Below, one piece after another: positions 33,061 to 41,456 of a stretch of 50,279 nucleotides of DNA. The position numbers and the translations under genes were made by a program. This stretch comes from an uncultured Agathobacter sp. GTDB taxonomy: Bacteria > Bacillota > Clostridia > Lachnospirales > Lachnospiraceae. The DNA is taken from contig CAJUND010000022.1 in NCBI GenBank assembly GCA_910587655.1, positions 1-50,279 on the forward strand, read 5' to 3'. A model generated the notes under the pieces. That model made no database searches and was not told the origin of the DNA. It saw nothing but the letters and a program-made list of their open reading frames with translations. Within the stretch, counting starts at the first letter, position 1. Each line of letters begins with the position of its first letter.

Positions 33061-33705
33061 TTATTCACCTAAGATGGCAACGATATCCGTAAATACATCA
33101 TCCATTGGCTTTGTTCCGTCCACGGATTTTAAAATACCCTGGTTTTTGTAATAATCAATCAGAGGCTGTGTCTGCTCGTGGTACACACTGAGACGCTTCT
33201 GCACGGTTTCCGGCTTGTCATCATCACGCAGCACGGTTTCATTTCCGCAGACGTCGCATTTGCCTTCTGTCTTTGTCGGATTGAACTCGATATGGTAGGT
33301 TGCCCCGCAGTTTAAGCAGGCGCGTCTGCCGCCCATACGGTTTACAATGTTCTCATCCGGAACATCCACGTCAATGGCAAAATCCATGGTCTGGGAAATC
33401 TTTTTAAGCGCTGCATCCAGTGCCTGGGCCTGCGGAATGGTTCTTGGGAATCCGTCCAGTACAAATCCGTTTTTGCAGTCGTCCTGCTGGATGCGGTCCA
33501 TCACAAGGTCGCAGGTAAGTTCATCCGGAACAAGTGCTCCCTGGTCCATATATGTCTTTGCCTTTTTTCCAAGCTCTGTTCCGTTTTTGATGTTCGCACG
33601 GAAAATATCCCCTGTGGAAATATGCGGTATCTGGTACTTTGCAGCAATCTGCTTTGCCTGTGTTCCTTTTCCGGCTCCCGGAGCCCCTAACATGATAATT
33701 TTCAT
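33061..33705 (-). CDS. adk: Adenylate kinase
   Basis: A 214-residue long-form adenylate kinase balancing ATP, ADP and AMP. The P-loop 'GAPGAGKGTQAK' is at residues 7-18 and 'GFPRTIPQA' marks the AMP-binding region. The LID has a four-cysteine zinc site ('CLNCG' and 'CDVCG'), typical of Gram-positive enzymes. ATG at 33705 is chosen: AAGGAGATG lies 6 bases upstream and overlaps the alternative ATG at 33714. Confidence 0.97.
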   Translation of the reverse strand: MKIIMLGAPGAGKGTQAKQIAAKYQIPHISTGDIFRANIKNGTELGKKAKTYMDQGALVPDELTCDLVMDRIQQDDCKNGFVLDGFPRTIPQAQALDAALKKISQTMDFAIDVDVPDENIVNRMGGRRACLNCGATYHIEFNPTKTEGKCDVCGNETVLRDDDKPETVQKRLSVYHEQTQPLIDYYKNQGILKSVDGTKPMDDVFTDIVAILGE

Positions 33706-33769
33706 AAAATACATCTCCTTTCTTTATACTATGAATGGAGATACCGCATTCAGTATCTCCAAAACATAA

Positions 33770-35086
33770 TTATTCGTTCAAAAATCCCTTGTAGTGACGA
33801 ACTCTCATCTGTGACTCAATCTGTTTTAAGGTTTCAATGACAACACCAACAATAATGATGATGGATGTTCCGCCAAAGGATACATCCGCCTTGAATACCC
33901 CGTTGAAGAATATCGGAACAACTGCGACAATTGACAGTCCGATTGCGCCGATAAACACAATATATCCCAGAATCTGGTTCAGATAGTCACTGGTCGGCTT
34001 ACCAGGACGTATTCCCGGAATAAAGCCTCCTGAACGTTTCATATTGTCCGCAATTTCCAGCGGATTAAAAGTAATCTGTGTGTAGAAATATGCGAACGCA
34101 ATAATCAGCAGAAGATATACAGCCAGTCCAATGGAATAAATCGGCTCTTCCGGATTACACCAGTTTGACTGCGACATACCCCTTAAAATCTTGCTTCCGA
34201 TACCGGTTCCGTTACCTTTTCCGGCAATGGATGCAATAATCACCGGCGTCTGCAGCAGCGACTGCGCAAAGATGACCGGAATCACACCACTGGTGTTTAC
34301 CTTAAGCGGAATGTGTGTGGACTGTCCGCCTGTCTGCTTGCGTCCCTGCAGTTTTTTGGAATACTGGACAGGGATTCTGCGCTCGGCATCCTGGAGTATT
34401 ACTACAAATACAACCATTGCAATAATAATTGCCAGAATAATTACACCTGCAAGGATTCCCTTCGGGATTGACCTGTTTGCAATAAACTGGCTCCAGAGTG
34501 TTCCCATGTCTTCCGGAATACGGGAAATAATATTGATTACAAGCACGATTGAAATACCGTTTCCAATACCTTTTTCCGTAATGCGCTCTCCAATCCACAT
34601 CAGTACAGCGGAACCTGCGGTAAGTCCTGTAACAACCATAATAACGGTCAGCGGACTCTTTTCCGTCAGGAGATTACCACGGTAAAAACCGACTGTCATG
34701 GCAATTGATTCCACCAGCGCCAGGACAACTGTCAGGTAACGGGTGATGGAAGCAATCTTCTTTCTTCCCTCTTCCCCGTCACGCTGCATTTCCTCAAGCT
34801 TTGGAATCGCAATTGTGAGAAGCTGCATGATAATGGAAGAAGTAATATACGGCGTGATGTTCAGCGCAAAAATCGCCATGTTATTGAAAGAACCACCGGT
34901 GATGGCATTGAAAAATCCCATTCCGTCTTTTGCCTGACTCTCCCACCATTCTTTGAATACTGCGCCGTCAACGCCCGGAGTCGGAAGCTCGCTTCCAATC
35001 CGGATGACAACCAGCATAAAAAAGGTAAAGAGAATTCTGTTACGAATATCTTTTACTTTAAAAGCACTACGCAGTGTCTCAAACAT
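33770..35086 (-). CDS. secY: Protein translocase subunit SecY
   Basis: The 438-residue channel of the Sec translocon, with ten predicted membrane helices. The start 'RNRILFTFFMLVVIRIGSEL', the plug/TM2 region 'NIMALNITPYITSSIIMQLL' (here 'FALNITPYITSSIIMQLL') and the cytoplasmic loop ending 'GFIPGIRPGKPTSDYL' are standard. Its ATG overlaps the rplO stop (TAATG), so the two are translationally coupled. Confidence 0.97.
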   Translation of the reverse strand: MFETLRSAFKVKDIRNRILFTFFMLVVIRIGSELPTPGVDGAVFKEWWESQAKDGMGFFNAITGGSFNNMAIFALNITPYITSSIIMQLLTIAIPKLEEMQRDGEEGRKKIASITRYLTVVLALVESIAMTVGFYRGNLLTEKSPLTVIMVVTGLTAGSAVLMWIGERITEKGIGNGISIVLVINIISRIPEDMGTLWSQFIANRSIPKGILAGVIILAIIIAMVVFVVILQDAERRIPVQYSKKLQGRKQTGGQSTHIPLKVNTSGVIPVIFAQSLLQTPVIIASIAGKGNGTGIGSKILRGMSQSNWCNPEEPIYSIGLAVYLLLIIAFAYFYTQITFNPLEIADNMKRSGGFIPGIRPGKPTSDYLNQILGYIVFIGAIGLSIVAVVPIFFNGVFKADVSFGGTSIIIIVGVVIETLKQIESQMRVRHYKGFLNE

Positions 35087-35523
35087 TAGATCACCTCTGC
35101 TTTTCCACCAAGAGCCTCAATCTTTTCTTTTGCACCGGCACTGAATGCATTTGCCTGAACGGTGAGCTTCTTAGTAAATTCGCCATTTCCGAGAATCTTT
35201 ACTCCGTCCCTCGGATTTTTCACAATACCGGTCTCAATCAGTGTTTCCACGGATACAACCGCATCGTTGTCAAATCTCTCAAGTTCAGAAAGGTTAATAC
35301 CTACGATATCTTTGGAATTTCTGCATTTAAAACCTCTCTTGGGAATTCTTCTGTATAATGGCATCTGGCCACCTTCAAACCCCGGTCTTGGCGCTCCGGA
35401 ACGGGCCTTCTGGCCTTTGTGTCCTTTACCAGCCGTTTTGCCGTTTCCTGAACCATGTCCGCGGCCTCTTCTGAAACTGCTGTGATTGGAACCTTCTGCT
35501 CCCTTTAAAGTGGATAAATCCAT
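35086..35523 (-). CDS. rplO: 50S ribosomal protein L15
   Basis: A 145-residue L15, a late-assembly protein of the large subunit. The glycine-rich basic N-terminus ('RRGRGHGSGNGKTAGKGHKG') and 'PGFEGGQMPLYRRIPKRGF' are family signatures. It follows rpmD by 17 bases and overlaps secY by one base. Confidence 0.96.
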   Translation of the reverse strand: MDLSTLKGAEGSNHSSFRRGRGHGSGNGKTAGKGHKGQKARSGAPRPGFEGGQMPLYRRIPKRGFKCRNSKDIVGINLSELERFDNDAVVSVETLIETGIVKNPRDGVKILGNGEFTKKLTVQANAFSAGAKEKIEALGGKAEVI

Positions 35524-35540
35524 TTTGGCACCTCCTTGTC

Positions 35541-35726
35541 TTATTCTACTTCTTCTACTCTGATATATGGTGCTACCTTACGAATCGCGCCCTGTGTGCC
35601 TGCATTATTCGGCAGCTCAACTGTTTTGTTCAGCTTTCTTAATCCAAGAGCCTCGATTGTTTTCTTGTTTTTCGGAACAGCACCAATTGTTGATCTGATC
35701 AGTGTAACCCTTACTCTGTCTGCCAT
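35541..35726 (-). CDS. rpmD: 50S ribosomal protein L30
   Basis: A 61-residue L30 with the usual core 'VTLIRSTIGAVPKNKKTIEA' and 'LGLRKLNKTVELPNN'. It lies between rpsE and rplO in the spc operon, 13 bases after rpsE. Length and position are standard. Confidence 0.95.
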   Translation of the reverse strand: MADRVRVTLIRSTIGAVPKNKKTIEALGLRKLNKTVELPNNAGTQGAIRKVAPYIRVEEVE

Positions 35727-35739
35727 GTTCTGCTCCTCC

Positions 35740-36249
35740 CTAACCTAAGATTTCTTCCACGGTTTTACCGCGAAGCCTTGCAACTTCCTCCGGACTTCTT
35801 AACTGGGACAACGCTTCAATTGTAGCAAGTACAACATTCTGCTTGTTATTTGAACCCAGTGATTTGGTACGGATATTTGTAATTCCGGCAAGCTCGCATA
35901 CGGAACGCGCAGGACCGCCGGCGATGATTCCGGTACCTTCCGGAGATCTCTTTAAAAGTACAGAAGCGCCTGTATATTTTCCTGTTACATCATGTGTAAT
36001 TGACTTGTTATCGTCCAGCTTAACGTTGATCAGTCTCTTAATGGCATCTTCCTTCCCCTTGCGGATTGCCTCAGGAATTTCCGCTGCTTTTCCAAGACCG
36101 GCACCAACATGACCGTTCTTGTCGCCAACAACAACGAGAGCTGTGAAACGCATGTTACGTCCGCCCTTAACAACCTTTGTTACACGCTTGATGTCAACAA
36201 CCTGGTCAGCTAACTCTAATTGACTAGCATCAATGATTTCACGTTTCAT
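35740..36249 (-). CDS. rpsE: 30S ribosomal protein S5
   Basis: A 169-residue S5 with the double-stranded-RNA-binding N-terminal domain ('DIKRVTKVVKGGRNMRFTAL', 'VVGDKNGHVGAGLGKAAEIP') and the C-terminal domain ('GTGIIAGGPARSVCELAGI'). It helps maintain decoding accuracy; spectinomycin resistance maps to the loop near 'VVKGGRN'. It starts 12 bases after rplR. Confidence 0.97.
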   Translation of the reverse strand: MKREIIDASQLELADQVVDIKRVTKVVKGGRNMRFTALVVVGDKNGHVGAGLGKAAEIPEAIRKGKEDAIKRLINVKLDDNKSITHDVTGKYTGASVLLKRSPEGTGIIAGGPARSVCELAGITNIRTKSLGSNNKQNVVLATIEALSQLRSPEEVARLRGKTVEEILG

Positions 36250-36261
36250 GTCTGTTTCCTC

Positions 36262-36630
36262 CTAGAACTCTAACCCAGCTTCTCTTGCTGCGTCAGCTAA
36301 TGCCTTTACCTTACCTGCGTATATATAACCGCCGCGATCAAAGACAACTGTTGTAATACCCTTATCTAATGCTTTTTTTGCGACCACAGTACCAAGCTTA
36401 GTTGCTGCATCCACGTTATTAGTCTTTTCAAGCGCTTCCTTCACTTCTTTTTCAAGTGTGGAAGCGGCTACAAGTGTATTGCCAACTGTATCGTCAATAA
36501 TCTGGGCATACATATGGTTATTGCTTCTGAATACAGCTAAACGGGGACGCTGTGCTGTACCTGAAAGATGATTACGCATTCTTCTGTGTTTCTTCTCACG
36601 AACTTCTGCTCTTGACTTTTTACTAACCAT
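36262..36630 (-). CDS. rplR: 50S ribosomal protein L18
   Basis: A 122-residue 5S rRNA-binding protein. It has the basic N-terminus 'VSKKSRAEVREKKHRRMRN', then 'GTAQRPRLAVFRSNNHMYAQ' and the C-terminal 'VVFDRGGYIYAGKVKALADA'. It sits 20 bases after rplF in the spc operon. Confidence 0.96.
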   Translation of the reverse strand: MVSKKSRAEVREKKHRRMRNHLSGTAQRPRLAVFRSNNHMYAQIIDDTVGNTLVAASTLEKEVKEALEKTNNVDAATKLGTVVAKKALDKGITTVVFDRGGYIYAGKVKALADAAREAGLEF

Positions 36631-36649
36631 TTTCTGTCCACTCCTTTAA

Positions 36650-37189
36650 TTATTTCTTACCAGTCTTACCAACTTTACGTCTAATAACTTCATCAGCATA
36701 CTTGATACCTTTGCCCTTGTATGGCTCCGGTCTTCTCTTATCCCTGATTTCCGCTGCGTACTGGCCTACTTTTTCTTTATCGATTCCCTTTACGGTAATC
36801 TTGTTGTCTTCCACAACTGCTTCAAGTCCTTCCGGATCGATCATCTCAACCGGATGGGAATATCCCAGGTTAAGGGTCAGCTTGTTTCCGGACTTGGAAG
36901 CCCTGTATCCAACACCGTTTACCTCAAGAACCTTTGTATATCCCTCGGTAACACCAACAACCATATTGTTGATCAGTGTTCTTGTTAATCCGTGTAAGGA
37001 TTTCATTCTCTTTAAATCGTTTGGTCTTGTTACTACGATTTGTGAGTCCTCTGATTTAATCTCCATCTCAGACGGAAGTGTTCTCTCCAGAGTTCCCTTT
37101 GGACCTTTTACAGTCACATGATTATTTTCTGCAATATCAACTGTTACGCCAGCCGGTACTGCGATTGGCATTCTTCCTATACGTGACAT
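36650..37189 (-). CDS. rplF: 50S ribosomal protein L6
   Basis: A 179-residue L6 with two repeated domains near the sarcin-ricin loop. 'MSRIGRMPIAVPAGV' opens the protein and 'RDKRRPEPYKGKGIKYADEV' closes it, both highly conserved. It follows rpsH with a 53-base gap and a good GGAGG site. Confidence 0.97.
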   Translation of the reverse strand: MSRIGRMPIAVPAGVTVDIAENNHVTVKGPKGTLERTLPSEMEIKSEDSQIVVTRPNDLKRMKSLHGLTRTLINNMVVGVTEGYTKVLEVNGVGYRASKSGNKLTLNLGYSHPVEMIDPEGLEAVVEDNKITVKGIDKEKVGQYAAEIRDKRRPEPYKGKGIKYADEVIRRKVGKTGKK

Positions 37190-37242
37190 GCCCGTACCTC
37201 CTTATTTTCTGTGTAAAGGTTAATGATCTGTATCTGTATCGA

Positions 37243-37644
37243 CTACCATACAAATGCCAGAACTTCTCCACCAACTTTGAGCTTTCTGGCTTCCTTGTCA
37301 GTGACAATTCCCTGATTCGTAGAAAGAATCGCAATTCCCAGTCCTCCAAGAACGCTCGGAATCTCATCCTTTCCTGCGTATACGCGAAGTCCCGGTTTGG
37401 AAATTCTCTTAATACCGGTAATTACCTTCTCATTCTTGTCTGCACCATATTTCAGTGTAACACGGATAGTCTTGAAGTTACCATCCTCCACAATGTCATA
37501 CTTCTCGATGAATCCCTCATCAACAAGGATGCCTGCAATGGCAACCTTAATCTTGGAAGATGGAATATCTACTGTATCATGCTTCGCAGTATTTGCGTTA
37601 CGGATTCTTGTAAGCATATCTGCAATCGGATCACTTGTCATCAT
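37243..37644 (-). CDS. rpsH: 30S ribosomal protein S8
   Basis: A 133-residue S8, a central-domain 16S rRNA binder. It has 'TSDPIADMLTRIRNANTAKH' and the C-terminal 'KPGLRVYAGKDEIPSVLGGL' and 'GIAILSTNQGIVTDKEAR'. Two ATGs in tandem begin it; the first at 37644 is used, with GGAGG 11 bases ahead. In E. coli S8 represses the spc operon, but no matching site was identified here. Confidence 0.96.
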   Translation of the reverse strand: MMTSDPIADMLTRIRNANTAKHDTVDIPSSKIKVAIAGILVDEGFIEKYDIVEDGNFKTIRVTLKYGADKNEKVITGIKRISKPGLRVYAGKDEIPSVLGGLGIAILSTNQGIVTDKEARKLKVGGEVLAFVW

Positions 37645-37668
37645 GATGTATATTTCCTCCTTTTCGTT

Positions 37669-37854
37669 TTACCAGGAAGCCTTCTTAACTCCTGGAATCT
37701 GACCTTTATAAGCTAACTCACGGAAACATACCCTGCAGATTCCGTATTTTCTCAAAACTGAATGTGGACGTCCACAAATTCTGCAGCGTGTATATTCCCT
37801 GGTAGAGAATTTCTGCTTCCGCTGCTGTTTTACTTTCATACTTGTCTTAGCCAT
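37669..37854 (-). CDS. rpsN: 30S ribosomal protein S14, zinc-binding type
   Basis: A 61-residue short S14 (type Z). It has the zinc cysteines C-x2-C...C-x2-C in 'CRICGRPHSVLRKYGICRVC'. The N-terminus 'AKTSMKVKQQRKQKFSTREY' and 'PGVKKASW' end are typical. It lies between rplE and rpsH, as in other Firmicutes. Confidence 0.97.
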   Translation of the reverse strand: MAKTSMKVKQQRKQKFSTREYTRCRICGRPHSVLRKYGICRVCFRELAYKGQIPGVKKASW

Positions 37855-37869
37855 TAAAATCCCTCCTGA

Positions 37870-38409
37870 TTACTTGGCAAACGGCATGTTGAACAGTGTT
37901 AAAAGCTCACGTGCCTCTTCATCTGTCTTTGCAGTTGTAACAAAGATAACGTCCATACCACGGACCTTATCCACCTTGTCATACTCAATTTCAGGGAAGA
38001 TAATCTGCTCCCTGATACCAAGCGCATAGTTTCCGCGTCCGTCAAATGCATTCGGGTTTACACCGCGGAAGTCACGTACACGGGGTAAAGCCAGATTGAT
38101 CAGACGGTCTGCGAATTCATACATCTTCTCGCCGCGTAATGTAACCTTACATCCAATCGGCATGTTCTCACGAATTTTGAAGTTTGCAATCGCATGCTTT
38201 GCCTTTGTGGTAACAGCTTTCTGACCGGTGATTGTCTCCATGTCCTTAACAGCTGCCTCAAGAACCTTTGCGTTCTCCTTTGCCTCACCAACGCCCATGT
38301 TTACCACGATTTTGAAAAGCTTCGGAACCTGCATTGGATTAGTGTAACCAAACTTTTTGGTCATTGCTTCTCTGATTTCATTTTCGTACTGTTCTCTCAG
38401 TCTACTCAA
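37870..38409 (-). CDS. rplE: 50S ribosomal protein L5
   Basis: A 179-residue 5S rRNA-binding protein of the central protuberance, contacting the P-site tRNA. It has 'MQVPKLFKIVVNMGVGEAK', 'KAKHAIANFKIRENMPIGCK' and 'RDFRGVNPNAFDGRGNYALG'. It is in its usual place, 24 bases after rplX and 15 before rpsN. Confidence 0.97.
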   Translation of the reverse strand: MSRLREQYENEIREAMTKKFGYTNPMQVPKLFKIVVNMGVGEAKENAKVLEAAVKDMETITGQKAVTTKAKHAIANFKIRENMPIGCKVTLRGEKMYEFADRLINLALPRVRDFRGVNPNAFDGRGNYALGIREQIIFPEIEYDKVDKVRGMDVIFVTTAKTDEEARELLTLFNMPFAK

Positions 38410-38432
38410 TGTTCTGTCCTCCTCTCTCCAAA

Positions 38433-38744
38433 TTAATCGATCACATCGCCTGTTGATTTAGCGAAACGAACTTTTTTGTCCCCCTCAAATTTGAAACCGA
38501 TACGGGTTGGCTGTCCTTTGTGCAGATACATAACGTTAGATGCATCAATCATTGCCTCCTGGTGGATAATTCCGCCCTGCTGGTTTGTCATGCTTGGTTT
38601 CGCATGCTTGGTAACCATATTGATTCCCTCGATCAGGAGTTTGTTTTTCTTTCTGTCTACGGCAATTACCTTGCCCTCTTTGTCTTTATCTTTTCCGGCG
38701 ATAACCTTGACCATATCGCCCTTTTTGATTTTCATCATTGACAT
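38433..38744 (-). CDS. rplX: 50S ribosomal protein L24
   Basis: A 103-residue assembly initiator of the large subunit with the KOW motif 'KKGDMVKVIAGKDKDKEGKV' and 'GGIIHQEAMIDASNVMY'. ATG at 38744 follows GGAGGAACGAAG. Only 11 bases separate it from rplN. Confidence 0.96.
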   Translation of the reverse strand: MSMMKIKKGDMVKVIAGKDKDKEGKVIAVDRKKNKLLIEGINMVTKHAKPSMTNQQGGIIHQEAMIDASNVMYLHKGQPTRIGFKFEGDKKVRFAKSTGDVID

Positions 38745-38755
38745 CTTCGTTCCTC

Positions 38756-39124
38756 CTATAATACTTCCGGAGCCAGAGAAACAATCTTCATAAACTGCTT
38801 CTCACGAAGCTCACGAGCTACTGGTCCAAAGATACGGGTTCCTCTCGGTGTCTTGTCGTCCTTGATAATAACTGCTGCGTTTTCATCAAACCTGATATAG
38901 GAACCATCTTTACGACGGGCACCCTTTACTGAACGAACTACTACCGCTTTGACAACATCGCCCTTTTTAACAACACCGCCTGGTGTTGCATTTTTAACAG
39001 TTGCAACGATGATATCGCCAATGTTCGCATATCTTCTGGTAGATCCACCCATTACGCGGATAACAAGTAACTCTTTCGCACCGGTATTGTCCGCAACCCT
39101 GAGTCTGCTTTCCTGCTGTACCAT
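38756..39124 (-). CDS. rplN: 50S ribosomal protein L14
   Basis: A 122-residue L14 located at the subunit interface near the factor-binding site. It has 'MVQQESRLRVADNTGAKELL', 'GDIIVATVKNATPGGVVKKG' and the C-terminal 'RELREKQFMKIVSLAPEVL'. It is the standard length and in the standard order after rpsQ. Confidence 0.97.
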   Translation of the reverse strand: MVQQESRLRVADNTGAKELLVIRVMGGSTRRYANIGDIIVATVKNATPGGVVKKGDVVKAVVVRSVKGARRKDGSYIRFDENAAVIIKDDKTPRGTRIFGPVARELREKQFMKIVSLAPEVL

Positions 39125-39142
39125 GCTTGTAGCCTCCTTCTA

Positions 39143-39400
39143 TTATTTTGCTCTTTCCATAATTTCCACAAGTCTCCATCTCTTCTCTTTGGATAATGGC
39201 CTTGTCTCCATAACCCTGACGGTATCGCCTGTCCTGGCATCGTTTTTCTCATCATGGGCTTTTAACTTGTAAGTCCTTTTTACAATCTTGTTGTAAAGAG
39301 GATGTCTCTCGTTGTTCTTTACTGCAACAACGATTGTTTTATCCATCTTATCGCTGACAACAACACCTATACGCGTTTTTCTAAGATTTCTTTCTTCCAC
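39143..39400 (-). CDS. rpsQ: 30S ribosomal protein S17
   Basis: An 85-residue S17 with the OB-fold core 'RKTRIGVVVSDKMDKTIVVA', 'HPLYNKIVKRTYKLKAHDE' and 'METRPLSKEKRWRLVEIME'. The start is GTG at 39400, with AAAGGAG just upstream. The longer open frame to 39541 runs into rpmC and would add 47 unrelated residues. Confidence 0.95.
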   Translation of the reverse strand: MEERNLRKTRIGVVVSDKMDKTIVVAVKNNERHPLYNKIVKRTYKLKAHDEKNDARTGDTVRVMETRPLSKEKRWRLVEIMERAK

Positions 39401-39437
39401 GACCGAAGTCTCCTTTCTGAAAATTGCAACCTGCCGA

Positions 39438-39647
39438 CTATTCAGCAGCGCCAGCTTTCTGTGTGATGATTGTCTGAATTCTGGCAATATTCTTACGAAC
39501 TTCCTTAATTCTGGATGTGTTATCCAGCTGGTTGGTTGCATTCTGGAATCTCAAATTGAAAAGTTCCTTTTTCGCATCAACTAACCGCGCCTGCAAATCA
39601 GTTACCGTAAGTGACTTTAATTCTTCTAAATATGCACTAGTTTTCAT
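39438..39647 (-). CDS. rpmC: 50S ribosomal protein L29
   Basis: A 69-residue helical protein at the tunnel exit. It has 'LVDAKKELFNLRFQNATNQL' and 'RIKEVRKNIARIQTIITQKA'. ATG at 39647 follows GAAGGCGGTGA and overlaps the rplP stop by 11 bases; the GTG at 39656 is less likely. Confidence 0.95.
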   Translation of the reverse strand: MKTSAYLEELKSLTVTDLQARLVDAKKELFNLRFQNATNQLDNTSRIKEVRKNIARIQTIITQKAGAAE

Positions 39648-40074
39648 TTGATTCACCGCCTTCTAAATCTGCACGTGAAACGATTTTACACTTGCAAGGT
39701 AATTTGTGTGTTGCAAGACGTAAAGCTTCACGGGCTACTTCTTCCGGAACACCGGAGATTTCAAATAACACCCTGCCTGGCTTAACTACAGCCACCCAGT
39801 ACTCAAGGGCACCTTTTCCTTTACCCATACGAACTCCAAGAGGCTTATGGGTTACCGGCTTATCCGGGAAAATTTTAATCCAGACTTTACCGCCACGCTT
39901 GATATGTCTTGTCATGGCGACACGGGCTGCCTCAATCTGGTTGGACTTGATCCAGCACGGCTCCGTTGCAATAATTCCGTACTCGCCGTAAGTAATCTTG
40001 TTTCCCCTGGTAGCCTTGCCCGCCATTGATCCACGGAACTGTTTACGATGTTTTACTCTCTTTGGCATTAACAT
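39637..40074 (-). CDS. rplP: 50S ribosomal protein L16
   Basis: A 145-residue L16 that positions the A-site tRNA. It has 'MPKRVKHRKQFRGSMAGKAT' at the start, 'WIKIFPDKPVTHKPLGVRMG' in the middle, and 'GKGALEYWVAVVKPGRVLFE'. The C-terminus has a short acidic extension overlapping rpmC. Confidence 0.97.
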   Translation of the reverse strand: MLMPKRVKHRKQFRGSMAGKATRGNKITYGEYGIIATEPCWIKSNQIEAARVAMTRHIKRGGKVWIKIFPDKPVTHKPLGVRMGKGKGALEYWVAVVKPGRVLFEISGVPEEVAREALRLATHKLPCKCKIVSRADLEGGESNEN

Positions 40075-40076
40075 AA

Positions 40077-40733
40077 TTACTGAGCTCCTCCTTCCTTGTT
40101 ACCTTTCGCAGGAAGCACCTCGCCTTTGTAGATCCAGACCTTGACACCTACTTTACCGTAAGTGGTATCTGCCTCTGCAAATCCGTAATCAATATCTGCA
40201 CGGAGTGTCTGAAGCGGGATTGTTCCGTCAGAATAGAACTCTGTACGCGCCATATCAGCGCCGCCAAGACGTCCGGAGCAGGAAGTTTTGATTCCCTTTG
40301 CGCCTGACTTCATTGCGCGTCCCATGCAGGACTTCATTGCACGCCGGAAAGAAACACGGTTCTCAAGCTGCAGGGCAATGTTTTCAGCCACAAGCTGTGC
40401 ATCACGGTCAGGTCTTTTCACCTCTTTGATATCCACAACCAGTTTCTTTTCTGTGAGCTTCTGGACCTCAGCCTTGACCTTTTCAATCTCGGCTCCGCCC
40501 TTACCAATTACAACACCCGGCTTGGCTGTGTAAATGATAACCTTTACGCGGTCTGATGCTCTTTCGATTTCAATCTTTGATACGCCTGCTGCGTATAATT
40601 TCTTCTTTAAAAATGTTCTGATATTGTAGTCTTCTACCAAGTAATCAGCGAAATCACCCTCTGCATACCATTTAGAATCCCAGTCTTTGATAACGCCGAC
40701 CCTTAATCCATGAGGATTAACTTTCTGTCCCAT
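40077..40733 (-). CDS. rpsC: 30S ribosomal protein S3
   Basis: A 218-residue S3 at the mRNA entry channel, involved in mRNA unwinding. 'MGQKVNPHGLRVGVIKDWDS' begins it, the KH motif is 'KPGVVIGKGGAEIEKVK', and the C-terminal domain has 'GADMARTEFYSDGTIPLQTL'. It lies two bases before rplP. Confidence 0.97.
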   Translation of the reverse strand: MGQKVNPHGLRVGVIKDWDSKWYAEGDFADYLVEDYNIRTFLKKKLYAAGVSKIEIERASDRVKVIIYTAKPGVVIGKGGAEIEKVKAEVQKLTEKKLVVDIKEVKRPDRDAQLVAENIALQLENRVSFRRAMKSCMGRAMKSGAKGIKTSCSGRLGGADMARTEFYSDGTIPLQTLRADIDYGFAEADTTYGKVGVKVWIYKGEVLPAKGNKEGGAQ

Positions 40734-40742
40734 GATTGCCTC

Positions 40743-41129
40743 CTATCTTTCATCAAGCACGATTGTAATGTGGCTCATTCTCTTCTCGATTCTGTAAGCC
40801 CTTCCCTGTGCCCTTGGCTGAATTCTCTTCATTGTCGGTCCCTTATTTGCATAGCACTCTGCTATATAAAGGTTTTCTGCCCTCAGTCCGTTGTTATTCT
40901 CAGCATTAGCAATTGCTGATTTTAACAGTTTCTCTATTACGCCTGAAGCGTATCTCGGATTGTATGCCAGGATAGCAAGTGCAGTCCTGACGTCCTTGCC
41001 GCGAATTGCATCTAATACGAAGCATGCCTTGGTTACTGACACTCTGGCATAAGATAACTTAGCCGAAGGTCTGGTATCCTTTACTTCATTTCTCTCTCTC
41101 TTAATCTGCGATCTGTGTCCTTTTGCCAT
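40743..41129 (-). CDS. rplV: 50S ribosomal protein L22
   Basis: A 128-residue L22 whose hairpin lines the exit tunnel. It has 'SYARVSVTKACFVLDAIRGK', 'LKSAIANAENNNGLRAENLY' and the tunnel loop 'PTMKRIQPRAQGRAYRI', where macrolide-resistance changes map in other bacteria. Confidence 0.96.
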   Translation of the reverse strand: MAKGHRSQIKRERNEVKDTRPSAKLSYARVSVTKACFVLDAIRGKDVRTALAILAYNPRYASGVIEKLLKSAIANAENNNGLRAENLYIAECYANKGPTMKRIQPRAQGRAYRIEKRMSHITIVLDER

Positions 41130-41158
41130 GATGAGTCCTCCTTTCCTGCAAATATGCT

Positions 41159-41440
41159 CTATCTTACGCCTGATTTCTTCTCATCTTTTCCATGTCCCCT
41201 GTAAGTTCTTGTAGCTACGAACTCACCGAGCTTATGTCCGACCATATCCTCTGTTACATAAACCGGAACATGCTTTCTTCCATCATGAACCGCGAATGTA
41301 TGTCCGACAAAAGACGGGAAAATTGTGGACCGGCGGGACCAGGTTTTAATTACCTGCTTGTCACCGGAAGCGTTCATGGCGTCTACTTTTTTCAGTAAGC
41401 TCTCATCCGCAAATGGTCCTTTTTTCAGTGAACGTGACAT
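41159..41440 (-). CDS. rpsS: 30S ribosomal protein S19
   Basis: A 93-residue S19 of the head. It has 'MSRSLKKGPFADESLLKKVD', 'TWSRRSTIFPSFVGHTFAVH' and 'VPVYVTEDMVGHKLGEFVAT', all conserved. It lies between rplB and rplV with a GGAGGTTG ribosome binding site. Confidence 0.97.
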   Translation of the reverse strand: MSRSLKKGPFADESLLKKVDAMNASGDKQVIKTWSRRSTIFPSFVGHTFAVHDGRKHVPVYVTEDMVGHKLGEFVATRTYRGHGKDEKKSGVR

Positions 41441-41456
41441 TTCTTCAACCTCCTAA